Origin: Stenotrophomonas sp. 278
GTDB taxonomy: Bacteria; Pseudomonadota; Gammaproteobacteria; Xanthomonadales; Xanthomonadaceae
NCBI RefSeq assembly: GCF_003935715.1
Contig: NZ_RHPP01000013.1
Span: forward strand, 1-52,375
Direction of reading: 5' to 3'
Length of the DNA: 52,375 nucleotides
The notes beneath the pieces are model-generated. The model was not told the origin of the DNA. It searched no databases and saw nothing but the letters and a program-made list of their open reading frames with translations. Positions 17,321-25,450 of the stretch are shown here, one piece after another (the first letter of the stretch is position 1; every line of letters begins with the position of its first letter). Position numbers and translations under genes: made by a program.

Positions 17321-19783
17321 TCATTCCAGCGACGCTCCTGGAGTGGCGCAATACGACACCGGCAATGCCTCGCTGCGGGTACCCCAACCGCTTTCCGGGG
17401 CCTGGGTGCCCAGTGCATAGCGGATGGTGCCGCCCTGCTGCAGGCGGTTCCAGTCCAGCCAGACCTTGTCATGGTCCTGGCCGTCGACCTTCACCGACTG
17501 GATGTACTGCAGGGTACGACCTTCCGCGCCCGGGGCCTGCAGCTTCAGGGTGCGACCGGTGCCCAGGTCCACTTCGACATTGGCGAAACGCGGGGTGTGC
17601 AGCAGGAACTCACCGGTGCCCGGCACGGCCGGGTACAGGCCCAGCGCACTGAACAGGTACCACGCCGACATGGTGCCCAGGTCGTCGTTGCCGGTCACGC
17701 CATTGGGGGCGTTGGTGAACAGCTGCTGCGCGGCGCGCACTACCGTGGCGGTCTTCCACGGCTGGCCGATCAGGGTGTACATCCACGGCGCGTGCAGGTC
17801 CGGTTCGTTGTTCGGGTTGTAGCGGTACTGGTTGTAGTAGCTGTATGGCCCCACCACCCATTCCTTGCGCGCGGCCTGCAGCGGCGACTGCAGCAGCGCG
17901 TCGTAGGCGAAGAAGGCATCCAGGCGCTTGCCGGCCTGCTCGCGGCCGTGCATGGCCTGGACCAGGCCCGGCATGTCCTGCTGCGCCAGCCACTGGTACT
18001 GCCAGGCGGTGCCTTCGTGGAAGCCATGGTGCGACCGGGGGCTGTAACGACCATCGGCCGGCACGTACCACTTGCCGTCGTCCATGCGCGGGCGCGGGAA
18101 GCCGCTCATGCCGGTCTCTTCATCGCGCACCGAGGCGTCCCACACCTTGTGCCAGTTGCGGCCGCGTTCGCGCAGCACGCCTGCATCGGCACTGTGGCCC
18201 AGGCCGTCGGCCATCTGTGCCAGCGCGCAGTCAGCCAGCGCGTACTCCAGCGTGGCCGAACCGCCGTGGTGCGGGTCGACGTCCATGCCCTTGGAGGGGA
18301 ACGCACGGTCGTAGGCAACGAAGCCGTTCTGCACATAGCCCGGGTTGCCGGATCGACCGGCATGGCGGGAGTTCATCGGCGGCAGCTCGAAGGCATTGCG
18401 GCGCAGCGCCGTATAGGCCTCGGCCTCACGGCCCTTCAGCGCACCGAAGCGCCACAGGTCGGCCATGAACGGAGTAACCGGGTCGCCGGTCATGATGTTG
18501 GTTTCAAAGTTGGCGTAGCCCCAGCGCGGCAGCCAGCCGCCCTGCTCGTTGATCGCCAGCAGGGTGCGACCGATGTCGCGGGTGACGTCCGGACGGGTCA
18601 GCGCCAGCCACTGGTTCTGCGCGCGGTAGGTGTCCCACAGCGAGAAGTACTCGTAGTAGGTCCAGCCGTCGGCGCGGTGGATCTGGTCGTCGTAGCCGCG
18701 GTAGCGGCCATCGGCGTCGCTGCCGGTCAGCGGCTGCAGCAGCGCGTGGTACAGCGCGGTATAGAGAACGGTGCGGTCATCGGAATGCTTGCTGTCCACG
18801 CGCACGGTGTTCAACTCCTTGCGCCACTGCTGCTGGGCCAGGCTGCGCATGCGTTCGAAGCCAAGCAGCTTGCCGTTCTGCATGCCGTCCTCGCGCAGGT
18901 TGGTGCGCGCGCCTTCCGCGTCCACGTGCGAGATGGCGCTGACGGCGGTGACCGCGCGGCCCTTGGAGGTATCGAAACTCAACCACGCACCGCTCGGCTT
19001 CTGCTCGCCTTCCATGCCATGGCGCGCGCCAGGCAGACCGCCTGCCTCGCCCCAGGTGCCGAAGGCCTTGAACGGGCGGTCGAACTCGATCCGGAACCAG
19101 GTGGTGTACTGGTGGCCGCCGCAGAAGCTCTTGGTGACCAGCTTGCCTTCCACCACGCGGTCGCCGACCACGTCGATGACGCTGCCGATGACCGAATGGC
19201 GCTCGTTGGCCTGGCCCACGTTGACCAGCACATGGCCTTCGGCCCTGTCAGCCGGGAAGGTGTAGCGCTCGGCGGCGGCGCGGGTGCGTGCGGTGGCCTC
19301 GGCGTCAATGCCGCCGTAGCTGGTCAGCCGCACCTTGTAATAGCCGGCCTGACCCACTTCACCCTCATGGGTGTAGCTGGACGCGTAGGCCTTGTGATCG
19401 AAGCTCTTGGCATTGTCGGTATCGAAGTCGCCGCCCGGCCCGATGCTGCCGGTCACCGGCAGGACCGAGACCTGGCCGCCCTGCTCCCAGCACCCGGCCC
19501 CGGACAGGAACGAATGGCCGAAGCCGCGGATCTTCGGGTCGTCATAGCGCCAGCCGGCGTAGTGCTCGCCGATCGGGCTGACCTGGATCAGGCCGAACGG
19601 GGCCGAGGCACCCGGGAAGGTGTTGCCGTCGTCCTTGCTGCCGATGAAGGTGTTGACCTCACGCTCCAGCGCGGCCGGTGCGGCCTGCAGCATCGGGGTG
19701 AACCCCAGCACGGTCAGACAGGCCAGTCCCAGCAGCGGGCGGCGCAGGGCAGGAAGTTCGCGAAGGGACGGCAATCGGCGCAT
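17321..19783 (-). CDS. exported GH92 alpha-mannosidase
   Basis: An 820-residue GH92 enzyme with a signal peptide (MRRLPSLRELPALRRPLLGL, ending near MLQAAPA). The N-terminal beta-domain carries VNTFIGSKDDGNTFPGASAP; the catalytic (alpha/alpha)6 domain has FHEGTAWQYQW with the catalytic Glu, and GNDDLGTMSAWYLFSALG, the calcium/acid segment. GH92 enzymes are calcium-dependent exo-alpha-mannosidases acting on N-glycans. Start 19783 is chosen over 19816 because AGGA lies 8-10 bases upstream. Divergent from the TonB-dependent receptor with four operator-like sites between. The 118-bp gap before lacI probably holds the lacI promoter. Confidence 0.94.
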   Translation of the reverse strand: MRRLPSLRELPALRRPLLGLACLTVLGFTPMLQAAPAALEREVNTFIGSKDDGNTFPGASAPFGLIQVSPIGEHYAGWRYDDPKIRGFGHSFLSGAGCWEQGGQVSVLPVTGSIGPGGDFDTDNAKSFDHKAYASSYTHEGEVGQAGYYKVRLTSYGGIDAEATARTRAAAERYTFPADRAEGHVLVNVGQANERHSVIGSVIDVVGDRVVEGKLVTKSFCGGHQYTTWFRIEFDRPFKAFGTWGEAGGLPGARHGMEGEQKPSGAWLSFDTSKGRAVTAVSAISHVDAEGARTNLREDGMQNGKLLGFERMRSLAQQQWRKELNTVRVDSKHSDDRTVLYTALYHALLQPLTGSDADGRYRGYDDQIHRADGWTYYEYFSLWDTYRAQNQWLALTRPDVTRDIGRTLLAINEQGGWLPRWGYANFETNIMTGDPVTPFMADLWRFGALKGREAEAYTALRRNAFELPPMNSRHAGRSGNPGYVQNGFVAYDRAFPSKGMDVDPHHGGSATLEYALADCALAQMADGLGHSADAGVLRERGRNWHKVWDASVRDEETGMSGFPRPRMDDGKWYVPADGRYSPRSHHGFHEGTAWQYQWLAQQDMPGLVQAMHGREQAGKRLDAFFAYDALLQSPLQAARKEWVVGPYSYYNQYRYNPNNEPDLHAPWMYTLIGQPWKTATVVRAAQQLFTNAPNGVTGNDDLGTMSAWYLFSALGLYPAVPGTGEFLLHTPRFANVEVDLGTGRTLKLQAPGAEGRTLQYIQSVKVDGQDHDKVWLDWNRLQQGGTIRYALGTQAPESGWGTRSEALPVSYCATPGASLE

Positions 19784-19833
19784 GCAGTGGGTTCCTGTGG
19801 GTCGATGGGCGTGCAAATCCCCGCCAGCGGGAA

Positions 19834-19849
19834 TTTAGATCGATTTAAG
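19834..19849. promoter_or_regulatory. operator-like site 1 (AGATCGAT core), GH92 proximal
   Basis: TTTAGATCGATTTAAG, centred on ATCGAT, 6 of 8 half-site positions symmetric. It is 51 bp upstream of the GH92 start and could overlap its -10 region (TAAAT on the minus strand). Inferred binding site for the adjacent LacI regulator. Confidence 0.65.
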
Positions 19850-19870
19850 TGGCGGAGTAAACCACGTCGG

Positions 19871-19886
19871 TTTGGATCGATGCATT
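19871..19886. promoter_or_regulatory. operator-like site 2 (GGATCGAT core)
   Basis: TTTGGATCGATGCATT, a weaker version of the same motif, 37 bp from site 1 measured centre to centre, a little under four helical turns. Confidence 0.5.
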
Positions 19887-19981
19887 CTGCGCCGCAACAT
19901 GAACAACCCGCTGCCTGTTCACTTATTGCGGAGCAGCATGCGCTTTTGTGTCAGCCATGTTTAAAATTCGCCGGTCGATGG

Positions 19982-19997
19982 TTTAGATCGATCCAAC
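19982..19997. promoter_or_regulatory. operator-like site 3 (AGATCGAT core)
   Basis: TTTAGATCGATCCAAC, 6 of 8 half-site positions symmetric. It is on the receptor side of the intergenic region, about 150 bp before the receptor ATG. Confidence 0.65.
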
Positions 19998-20070
19998 TTT
20001 AAACCGTCATACAGCGGCCGTGGCGCGCTGGGGGAGCAGCCCGGATTACCCCAGAGAAATCGGCTCAAAA

Positions 20071-20086
20071 ATTAGATCGATTCAAT
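20071..20086. promoter_or_regulatory. operator-like site 4 (AGATCGAT core), receptor proximal
   Basis: ATTAGATCGATTCAAT, 89 bp from site 3 and about 52 bp before the receptor ATG, in the position expected for repression of the receptor promoter. Confidence 0.65.
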
Positions 20087-20138
20087 CACATCCGTGTACC
20101 AGCACGCCAGTTCGATCCAGGAGAGGGAGAGAGTGGAA

Positions 20139-23100
20139 ATGAAGCAGATGTCCCGTAAGAACGGTCGCCATGCCCTGTCGGCAGCGATCACCTTCGCCCT
20201 GACCGCCGCCTTGTCGCCGGTGGCATTCGCCCAGCAGGCGGCGCCCGCCGCTGCACCGGCCCAGAGTCCTGACGCCACTACCCTGGACAGCGTCCAGGTC
20301 ACCGGCTACCGCTACGCCATCGAGCAGAGCCTGCAGCAGAAGCGCGACGCCAACGCGGTGGTCGAAGTGATCACCGCCGAGGACGTGGGCAAGTTCCCTG
20401 ACAAGAACGTCGCCGATTCGCTGCAGCGCGTGCCCGGCGTGGTGATCACCCGTGACGGCGGCGAAGGCAAGAGCGTCAGCGTGCGCGGCCTGGACCCGGA
20501 CCTGACCCTGACCCAGTTGAACGGCAACTACATCGCCACCTCGGAAACCAACGACGAGGCCAGCCGTTCCTTCAACTACACCCTGCTGCCGTCGAACATG
20601 CTGTCCAGCGCCGAGCTGTTCAAGTCGCCGGAAGCGCGCATCGATGAAGGCGGCATCGGCGGCACGGTAATCCTGCACACCCGCCGCCCGCTGGAGATGG
20701 AATCCAACTCCGGCTACGTGACCCTGGAAGGCACCTCCTCGGACACCCACAAAGACGTGGATCCGCAGGCATCCGCGCTGTACTCCTGGCACAGCCAGGA
20801 CGAGCGCTTCGGCGTGCTGGTCGGCGTGACCCAGCAGAAGCGCACCAGCCGCACCATGGAGGTTACCTCCGAGAACTACCAGTGGTACGGCACCGACACC
20901 ACCGCGCGCGACGTGTTCGGTCGCGACATTGACCAGGGTGGCGTCAACTACTGGTGGGGCAACTCCGGTTTCAACGACCAGAACGGCCGCAACTACACCG
21001 ACTTCTTCATGCCCACCTCGGTGAACTTCGCGGTGAAGGAAGAAGAGCGTGAACGCAAGGGTGGCCAGTTCACCTTCCAGTTCAAGCCGATCGACAACCT
21101 GACCCTGACCGCGAACTACTTCCGCTTTGAACTGGACGGCAACTACGAGCAGCACATGCTGAAGGTGCCGGAATGGAACATGGCGCGCTACAACCAGGAC
21201 GGCAACTGGGCCGGCGGTCGCCTGCTCAACGGGCTGACCATGGACCCCAGCGGCACCATCGTCACCGGCGCGCAGTTCGAGAAGCTGGCCGGCAAGACCT
21301 ATTACTGCAGTGAAGACGAAGCCGCTGCCGCGGGCATGGCCCCGGGCGGCTGGGGTCCGGACGACTGCACCGTGCCGACGCCGCAGCTGACCGGTGGCTA
21401 CAGCCGCGAAAAGGCGCTGTCGCAGACCGCCGACCTGAGCATCGACTGGGACATCAGCCCGCTGTGGAAGGCCTCGTTCACCGGCGGCCGCACGTGGTCT
21501 GAAGGTGGCCCATCGATGAACTTCCGCATGTCGGCCAAGCCGCGTCGCCGCGTCGATGGCGTGTGGGAAGCGGGCAACCGCTACACCGCGTGGGACCTGA
21601 CCGGCACGCCGTCGGTGACCTTCTCGCCGGACCTGCAGCAGCAGCTGATGAACGGCATTGCCGAAGTGGACACCGGTTCCACTGACTCGTCGTGGATGCA
21701 GACGGAAGTGGAGCAGAACTACTTCCAGGCCGACTTCACCAAGCTGTTCGAGACCGGCTGGCTGGATTCGTTCCAGTTCGGCGCGAAGTACCGTGACGGC
21801 AAGGTCCACCGCAACACCGGCAACACCTATTGGGTGTGCCCGGGCACCGACCCGGCCGACTACGACAACAACCGCTACCAGGCGGGCTGTGACAGCACGG
21901 CGGGCATCGCCCAGCCGGGCTTCTTCCTGTCCAACCCGATCAGTGGCATCCGCGGCGGCTTCGATGCAAACGTGTTCCCGGGCATCAATTACCCGGCGTA
22001 CATCAACTACCTGAACCAGACCTACGGCGGTTCGCACAACCGGGTGGAAGAAGACTTCGTCTACAACGTCAACGAGAAGATCTACTCCGGCTACTTCCAG
22101 GCCAACTTCCGTACCGAGCGCCTGCGCGGCAACGTGGGCGTCCGGGTGGTGCGTACCAAGCAGTTCGCGCAGTCCAGCGATTCGATCGAGCGCTTCAACG
22201 ACTACTTCCTGGACAACGCCTCGGGCGCGCCGATGTCGTGCGACGACCCGGCGGCGGCGGCCTTCCCGACCTACGGCTGCGAAAGTGGCTTCGTGCGTCT
22301 GCCGGACAACCTGGCACGTGAGAAGACCTTCGAGCTGATCGGTTCGGACAAAACCTATACCGACTTCCTGCCGAGCTTCAACATCGCCTGGGACATCACC
22401 GACAGCCTGGTGCTGCGTGGTGCGGCGTCGAAGGTGATCGCGCGTCCGAGCTACACCAGCATCGCGGCCCCGGGCGCGCTGAGCTACTACAGCGCCGAGT
22501 ACGTGAACGACCGCCGCGTGGCCGGTGGTGCACCGGAGGAAGGCTGGGCGGGCCACGGCAGCAACAAGAACCTGGAACCGTTCGAAGCCAACCAGTACGA
22601 CATCGGCCTGGAGTGGTACTTCAAGCCAGGTGCGGTGGCCGGTATTGGTCTGTTCCGCAAGGAAGTCAACAACTTCACGGTACCGGTGGTGCGCGACCTG
22701 CAGATGGAAGTGGGCGGCCAGATGGTGACGGTGCAGGACTACGAGACCGAAGCAAACGGCCGTGACGGCGTGTCGCAGGGCGTGGAACTCTACGGTCAGT
22801 ACACCTTCGACTTCGGTCTGGGCGTGCAGGCAAACTACACCTACAACGACACCAACCTGGCCTCGATCGTGCTGGACGGCCAGGACCTGGGTGCTTCGCC
22901 GCTGGTGGGCAGCGCCAAGAACCAGGCCAACGTGACCGTGTTCTACGAGAACGAGACGTTCCTGGCACGTGCCTCGTACAACCGCCGTGGCGAAATCGTG
23001 GGTGGCCTGACCGCCGGCATGACCGAGTACAGCGAGCCGTACGACCAGCTGGATCTGAATGTGGCGTACAACTTCACCGACTCGCTGACCTTCACCGCCT

Positions 23101-23222
23101 CGGTGTTGAACGCCACCAAGTCGGAGCAGCGCATCCATCTGGGCAACGACACCGACGCCCGCCTGATCTCCAACCTGTACACCGGCCGCCAGCTGTACTT
23201 CGGCGCGACCTACAAGTTCTGA
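20139..23222 (+). CDS. TonB-dependent receptor for glycan uptake
   Basis: A 1027-residue outer-membrane receptor of the long Xanthomonas/Caulobacter type. The signal peptide ends at SPVAFAQ (~residue 33). A TonB-box-like segment LDSVQVTGYR precedes the plug (ITAEDVGKFPDKNVADSLQR, VSVRGLDPDL), and the beta-barrel ends in the C-terminal LYFGATYKF with terminal Phe. ATG 20139 follows a purine-rich GGAGAGGGAGAGAG ribosome-binding region; the upstream frame from 20094 is rejected. It is divergent from GH92 and has operator-like sites upstream, the layout of a carbohydrate utilisation locus with TonB-dependent transporter. The likely cargo is mannosylated oligosaccharide or glycopeptide. Confidence 0.94.
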   Translation: MKQMSRKNGRHALSAAITFALTAALSPVAFAQQAAPAAAPAQSPDATTLDSVQVTGYRYAIEQSLQQKRDANAVVEVITAEDVGKFPDKNVADSLQRVPGVVITRDGGEGKSVSVRGLDPDLTLTQLNGNYIATSETNDEASRSFNYTLLPSNMLSSAELFKSPEARIDEGGIGGTVILHTRRPLEMESNSGYVTLEGTSSDTHKDVDPQASALYSWHSQDERFGVLVGVTQQKRTSRTMEVTSENYQWYGTDTTARDVFGRDIDQGGVNYWWGNSGFNDQNGRNYTDFFMPTSVNFAVKEEERERKGGQFTFQFKPIDNLTLTANYFRFELDGNYEQHMLKVPEWNMARYNQDGNWAGGRLLNGLTMDPSGTIVTGAQFEKLAGKTYYCSEDEAAAAGMAPGGWGPDDCTVPTPQLTGGYSREKALSQTADLSIDWDISPLWKASFTGGRTWSEGGPSMNFRMSAKPRRRVDGVWEAGNRYTAWDLTGTPSVTFSPDLQQQLMNGIAEVDTGSTDSSWMQTEVEQNYFQADFTKLFETGWLDSFQFGAKYRDGKVHRNTGNTYWVCPGTDPADYDNNRYQAGCDSTAGIAQPGFFLSNPISGIRGGFDANVFPGINYPAYINYLNQTYGGSHNRVEEDFVYNVNEKIYSGYFQANFRTERLRGNVGVRVVRTKQFAQSSDSIERFNDYFLDNASGAPMSCDDPAAAAFPTYGCESGFVRLPDNLAREKTFELIGSDKTYTDFLPSFNIAWDITDSLVLRGAASKVIARPSYTSIAAPGALSYYSAEYVNDRRVAGGAPEEGWAGHGSNKNLEPFEANQYDIGLEWYFKPGAVAGIGLFRKEVNNFTVPVVRDLQMEVGGQMVTVQDYETEANGRDGVSQGVELYGQYTFDFGLGVQANYTYNDTNLASIVLDGQDLGASPLVGSAKNQANVTVFYENETFLARASYNRRGEIVGGLTAGMTEYSEPYDQLDLNVAYNFTDSLTFTASVLNATKSEQRIHLGNDTDARLISNLYTGRQLYFGATYKF

Positions 23223-23263
23223 GTCCCGCCCCCGCCGCACGTCACGGCGGGGGATGTTCCTCC

Positions 23264-23302
23264 ACGGCAGCCGCGCTGGTACAGGTGGCTGCCGTTTTTT
23301 TT
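23264..23302 (+). terminator. rho-independent terminator of the TonB-dependent receptor
   Basis: A 9-bp perfect stem ACGGCAGCC (23264-23272) with GGCTGCCGT (23287-23295), followed by a run of eight T. It lies 41 bp after the receptor stop. A second GC-rich hairpin (CCCCCGCCG / CGGCGGGGG) precedes it at about 23230-23253. Confidence 0.92.
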
Positions 23303-23351
23303 GTCTGCGTGATTGCACGATTGCCGCGCACTGCGTGATTGCACGATGTAC

Positions 23352-23373
23352 GTAGAGCCGGGCTTGCCCGGCT
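23352..23373 (+). repeat. GTAG-type REP hairpin
   Basis: GTAG 23352-23355 followed by AGCCGGGC / GCCCGGCT with loop TT, in the 450-bp interval between the receptor and cutC. Confidence 0.85.
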
Positions 23374-23420
23374 GCTGTTGGTTCTCGGCGAACAGTCGGT
23401 GGTCATCGTATCCCTGGTTT

Positions 23421-23521
23421 GGCGGCCCGGGACGGGCGTTCCGGGGGACGGCGCAAGTACGTCCATGTAGCCTCGATCGCCGCATCCATGCGGCTCACGC
23501 CCCCTCCAGCCCATCCCGAAC
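23421..23521. repeat. large imperfect inverted repeat, copy B
   Basis: Near-identical to copy A at 7097-7198: GGGACGGGCGTTCCGGGGGA at the left, the same inner GCCGCATCCATGCGGC hairpin and GCCCATCCCGA at the right. The two copies differ at only a few positions (for example ACATCCT versus ACGTCCA). Confidence 0.82.
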
Positions 23522-23527
23522 CGCCTT

Positions 23528-23659
23528 CGACAGTGGGTCGGTGGCCAACGAAGTTCAAAAGCACGTGGCCCCGGTAGCGTCGGTCGACAGACGACGGCCC
23601 TGAAATCCCCAACATCCGGTAACGCATGACCCCAAACCGACACCGCCGTTGATTCGGCC
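23528..23659. repeat. dispersed ~130-bp module, copy 1
   Basis: It starts CGACAGTGGGTCGGTGGCCA, passes through a GGTAGCGTCGGTCGACAGAC-type block, and ends near CCGCCGTTGATTCGGCC. A second copy is at 35783-35915 with the same order and high similarity. It directly follows inverted repeat copy B. No coding signal. Confidence 0.8.
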
Positions 23660-23675
23660 ATGCCGATGGGTGAGA

Positions 23676-24398
23676 TCAGGCCAATGCTGCGCGCAGGGCG
23701 GCGACCTCTTCGGCATCGGTGGCGACCCAGCCGGGCGACAAGCCAACCAGCGCCGGATTGTGGAAACGCATCGCCGAATGCCGCACAGCCTTGGCTGATG
23801 CATGCAACTCAACGCACCCCGTCGCCTTCGCCACCGCTGCGATATTGCCGGGCGTGATCCCCGCCCCAGCCATGATGCTGATACGTCCCGCTGCCTGTTT
23901 CACCAACGCTGCCAGCACATCAGCACCGGCCTCCGCACTGGCCTGACCGCCCGAACTCAGCACTCGCTGGCAGCCGAGCGAAATCACATCCTCCAACGCG
24001 GCCGACAGATCCCGCGCCGCATCAAACGCACGATGGAACGTGACCTGCATCGGCCCTGCTGCCTGGACCAGCTCACGGCACAGAGATACATCCACGCTGC
24101 CTTCCGCATCCAGCGCGCCAATCACCACCCCGTCGCACCCCAGTGCCCTGCACTGCTGGATGTCACGCAACATGAGTTCACGTTCCAACGCGTCGTAATG
24201 GAAATCCCCGGGACGCGGCCGGATCAGCACGAACAACGGAATCTGCAAGCGTTCGCGTGCCAGCGCAATGCTGCCGAACGACGGCGTGGTGCCGCCTTCC
24301 GCCAGATTGTCGAACAGCTCGATGCGATCGGCACCACCGCGCTGCGCCGCCAGCGCCGAGGTTACCGAGTTCGAGGCGATTTCCAGCACGTGCGTCAT
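23676..24398 (-). CDS. cutC: CutC-family TIM-barrel protein
   Basis: A 240-residue CutC-family protein. It shows LEIASNSVTSALAAQRGGAD, RIELFDNLAEGGTTPSFGSI, VLIRPRPGDFHY and QRVLSSGGQ, all family hallmarks. CutC was named for a copper role in E. coli, but its biochemical activity is not settled. Here it starts 2 bp after the stop of the glycosylasparaginase-like gene. ATG 24398 (MTHVLEIA) is chosen because the longer frame from 24794 is inside the neighbour. Co-transcription with a glycosylasparaginase points to a role in glycan or aminosugar metabolism rather than copper, which is inference. Confidence 0.9.
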   Translation of the reverse strand: MTHVLEIASNSVTSALAAQRGGADRIELFDNLAEGGTTPSFGSIALARERLQIPLFVLIRPRPGDFHYDALERELMLRDIQQCRALGCDGVVIGALDAEGSVDVSLCRELVQAAGPMQVTFHRAFDAARDLSAALEDVISLGCQRVLSSGGQASAEAGADVLAALVKQAAGRISIMAGAGITPGNIAAVAKATGCVELHASAKAVRHSAMRFHNPALVGLSPGWVATDAEEVAALRAALA

Positions 24399-24400
24399 GC

Positions 24401-25396
24401 TCAGGTCTGCTCCGTCGTGTACACCGACGCCGCGTCGCGCAGGACGTCCTGCCGCTCGGCATCGCATACCGCGTAGACAAAGCCGCGGTGCAATGCGTAC
24501 GCGCCCACGTCGCCGTTGCGGCCCAAAGCCAGGAAACACACCTGCAGGGTCTTGCTGGCCTCCGGACGCTTGCGTACCACGCGGGCAATCGCCTCGCGGC
24601 AGGCCTGCGCCGGAGTGCGGCCCTGACGCATCAGTTCCACCACCAGGAACGACGCCGCATTGCGGATCATTTCCTCGCCAACGCCCGACGCCGTGGCCGC
24701 GCCCACTTCGTTGTCCACGTACAGACCTGCTCCGATGATCGGGCTGTCGCCCACCCGGCCATGCAGTTTCCAGGCCATGCCACTGGTGGTGCATGCACCG
24801 GCCAGTTGACCCTTCGCATCCACCGCCAGCATGCCCAGGGTGTCGTGGTTGCTGCTGTCGCCCGGGCGACTACGGCGCTCGGCATTGATTTCCGGCGTGT
24901 ACTGCGCGGTCTTCAACCACTCACGCCAGGCCTTTTCCGCTTCCGGCGTAAGCAGCTTCTCGCGCTTGAATCCCTGTTGCATGGCGAACTGCTGTGCGCC
25001 CTCGCCCACCAGCATCACGTGCGGGGTCTGCTCCATCACCTTGCGGGCAACCGACACCGGGTGCGCGATGTCCACCAGCGCTGCCACCGATCCACAGCTG
25101 CCGTCACCCTTCATGATGCTCGCGTCCAGGCTCAGCACGCCGTCGCGGTCCGGGTTGCCGCAGCGTCCCACGGTGGGATTGCACAGCTCGCTCTCGGCCC
25201 AACGCGCGCCGGCTTCCACCGCGTCCAGCGCGCTGCCACCGTTGCCCAGCACTTTCCATGCAGCCTGGTTGGCCCCGACACCGAAATCCCAGGTCGATAC
25301 AACCCGGGCCCGGCCTGCTCTGGCCTGCACGCGCGGAAACACGGCCGCGCCAGCGGCCAGCGCGCCGGCCTGAAGAAATGTTCTGCGATCAGTCAC
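24401..25396 (-). CDS. exported N4-(beta-N-acetylglucosaminyl)-L-asparaginase-like Ntn hydrolase
   Basis: A 331-residue member of the glycosylasparaginase/isoaspartyl peptidase family. The autocleavage site is NHDTLGML; Thr186 would become the N-terminal nucleophile. Other family segments are CNPTVGRCGNPDRDG, SLDASIMKGDG and the substrate-binding GRVGDSPIIGAGLYVDN. The N-terminus MTDRRTFLQAGALAAGAAVF is a twin-arginine signal, so the enzyme is predicted to be exported folded to the periplasm. It would cleave the GlcNAc-Asn bond left after mannose and core trimming of N-glycopeptides, fitting the neighbouring GH92, GH2 and receptor genes. A plain asparaginase or isoaspartyl dipeptidase cannot be excluded. 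Confidence 0.88.
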   Translation of the reverse strand: MTDRRTFLQAGALAAGAAVFPRVQARAGRARVVSTWDFGVGANQAAWKVLGNGGSALDAVEAGARWAESELCNPTVGRCGNPDRDGVLSLDASIMKGDGSCGSVAALVDIAHPVSVARKVMEQTPHVMLVGEGAQQFAMQQGFKREKLLTPEAEKAWREWLKTAQYTPEINAERRSRPGDSSNHDTLGMLAVDAKGQLAGACTTSGMAWKLHGRVGDSPIIGAGLYVDNEVGAATASGVGEEMIRNAASFLVVELMRQGRTPAQACREAIARVVRKRPEASKTLQVCFLALGRNGDVGAYALHRGFVYAVCDAERQDVLRDAASVYTTEQT

Positions 25397-25450
25397 GCGG
25401 TGCCTCTCCCGTTGCCAAGTGCCGGCCCCGGGAGGGCCGGGTGTCGTTTG

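Noticed and set aside
17471-20002. Long plus-strand open frame of over 800 codons
   Set aside because: Antisense of the GH92 gene; caused by high GC content and biased third positions.
20082-23318. Very long minus-strand open frame of over 1000 codons
   Set aside because: Antisense shadow of the TonB-dependent receptor, whose signal peptide, plug and barrel end are clear; the shadow is His/Arg/Gln/Val-rich without any domain.
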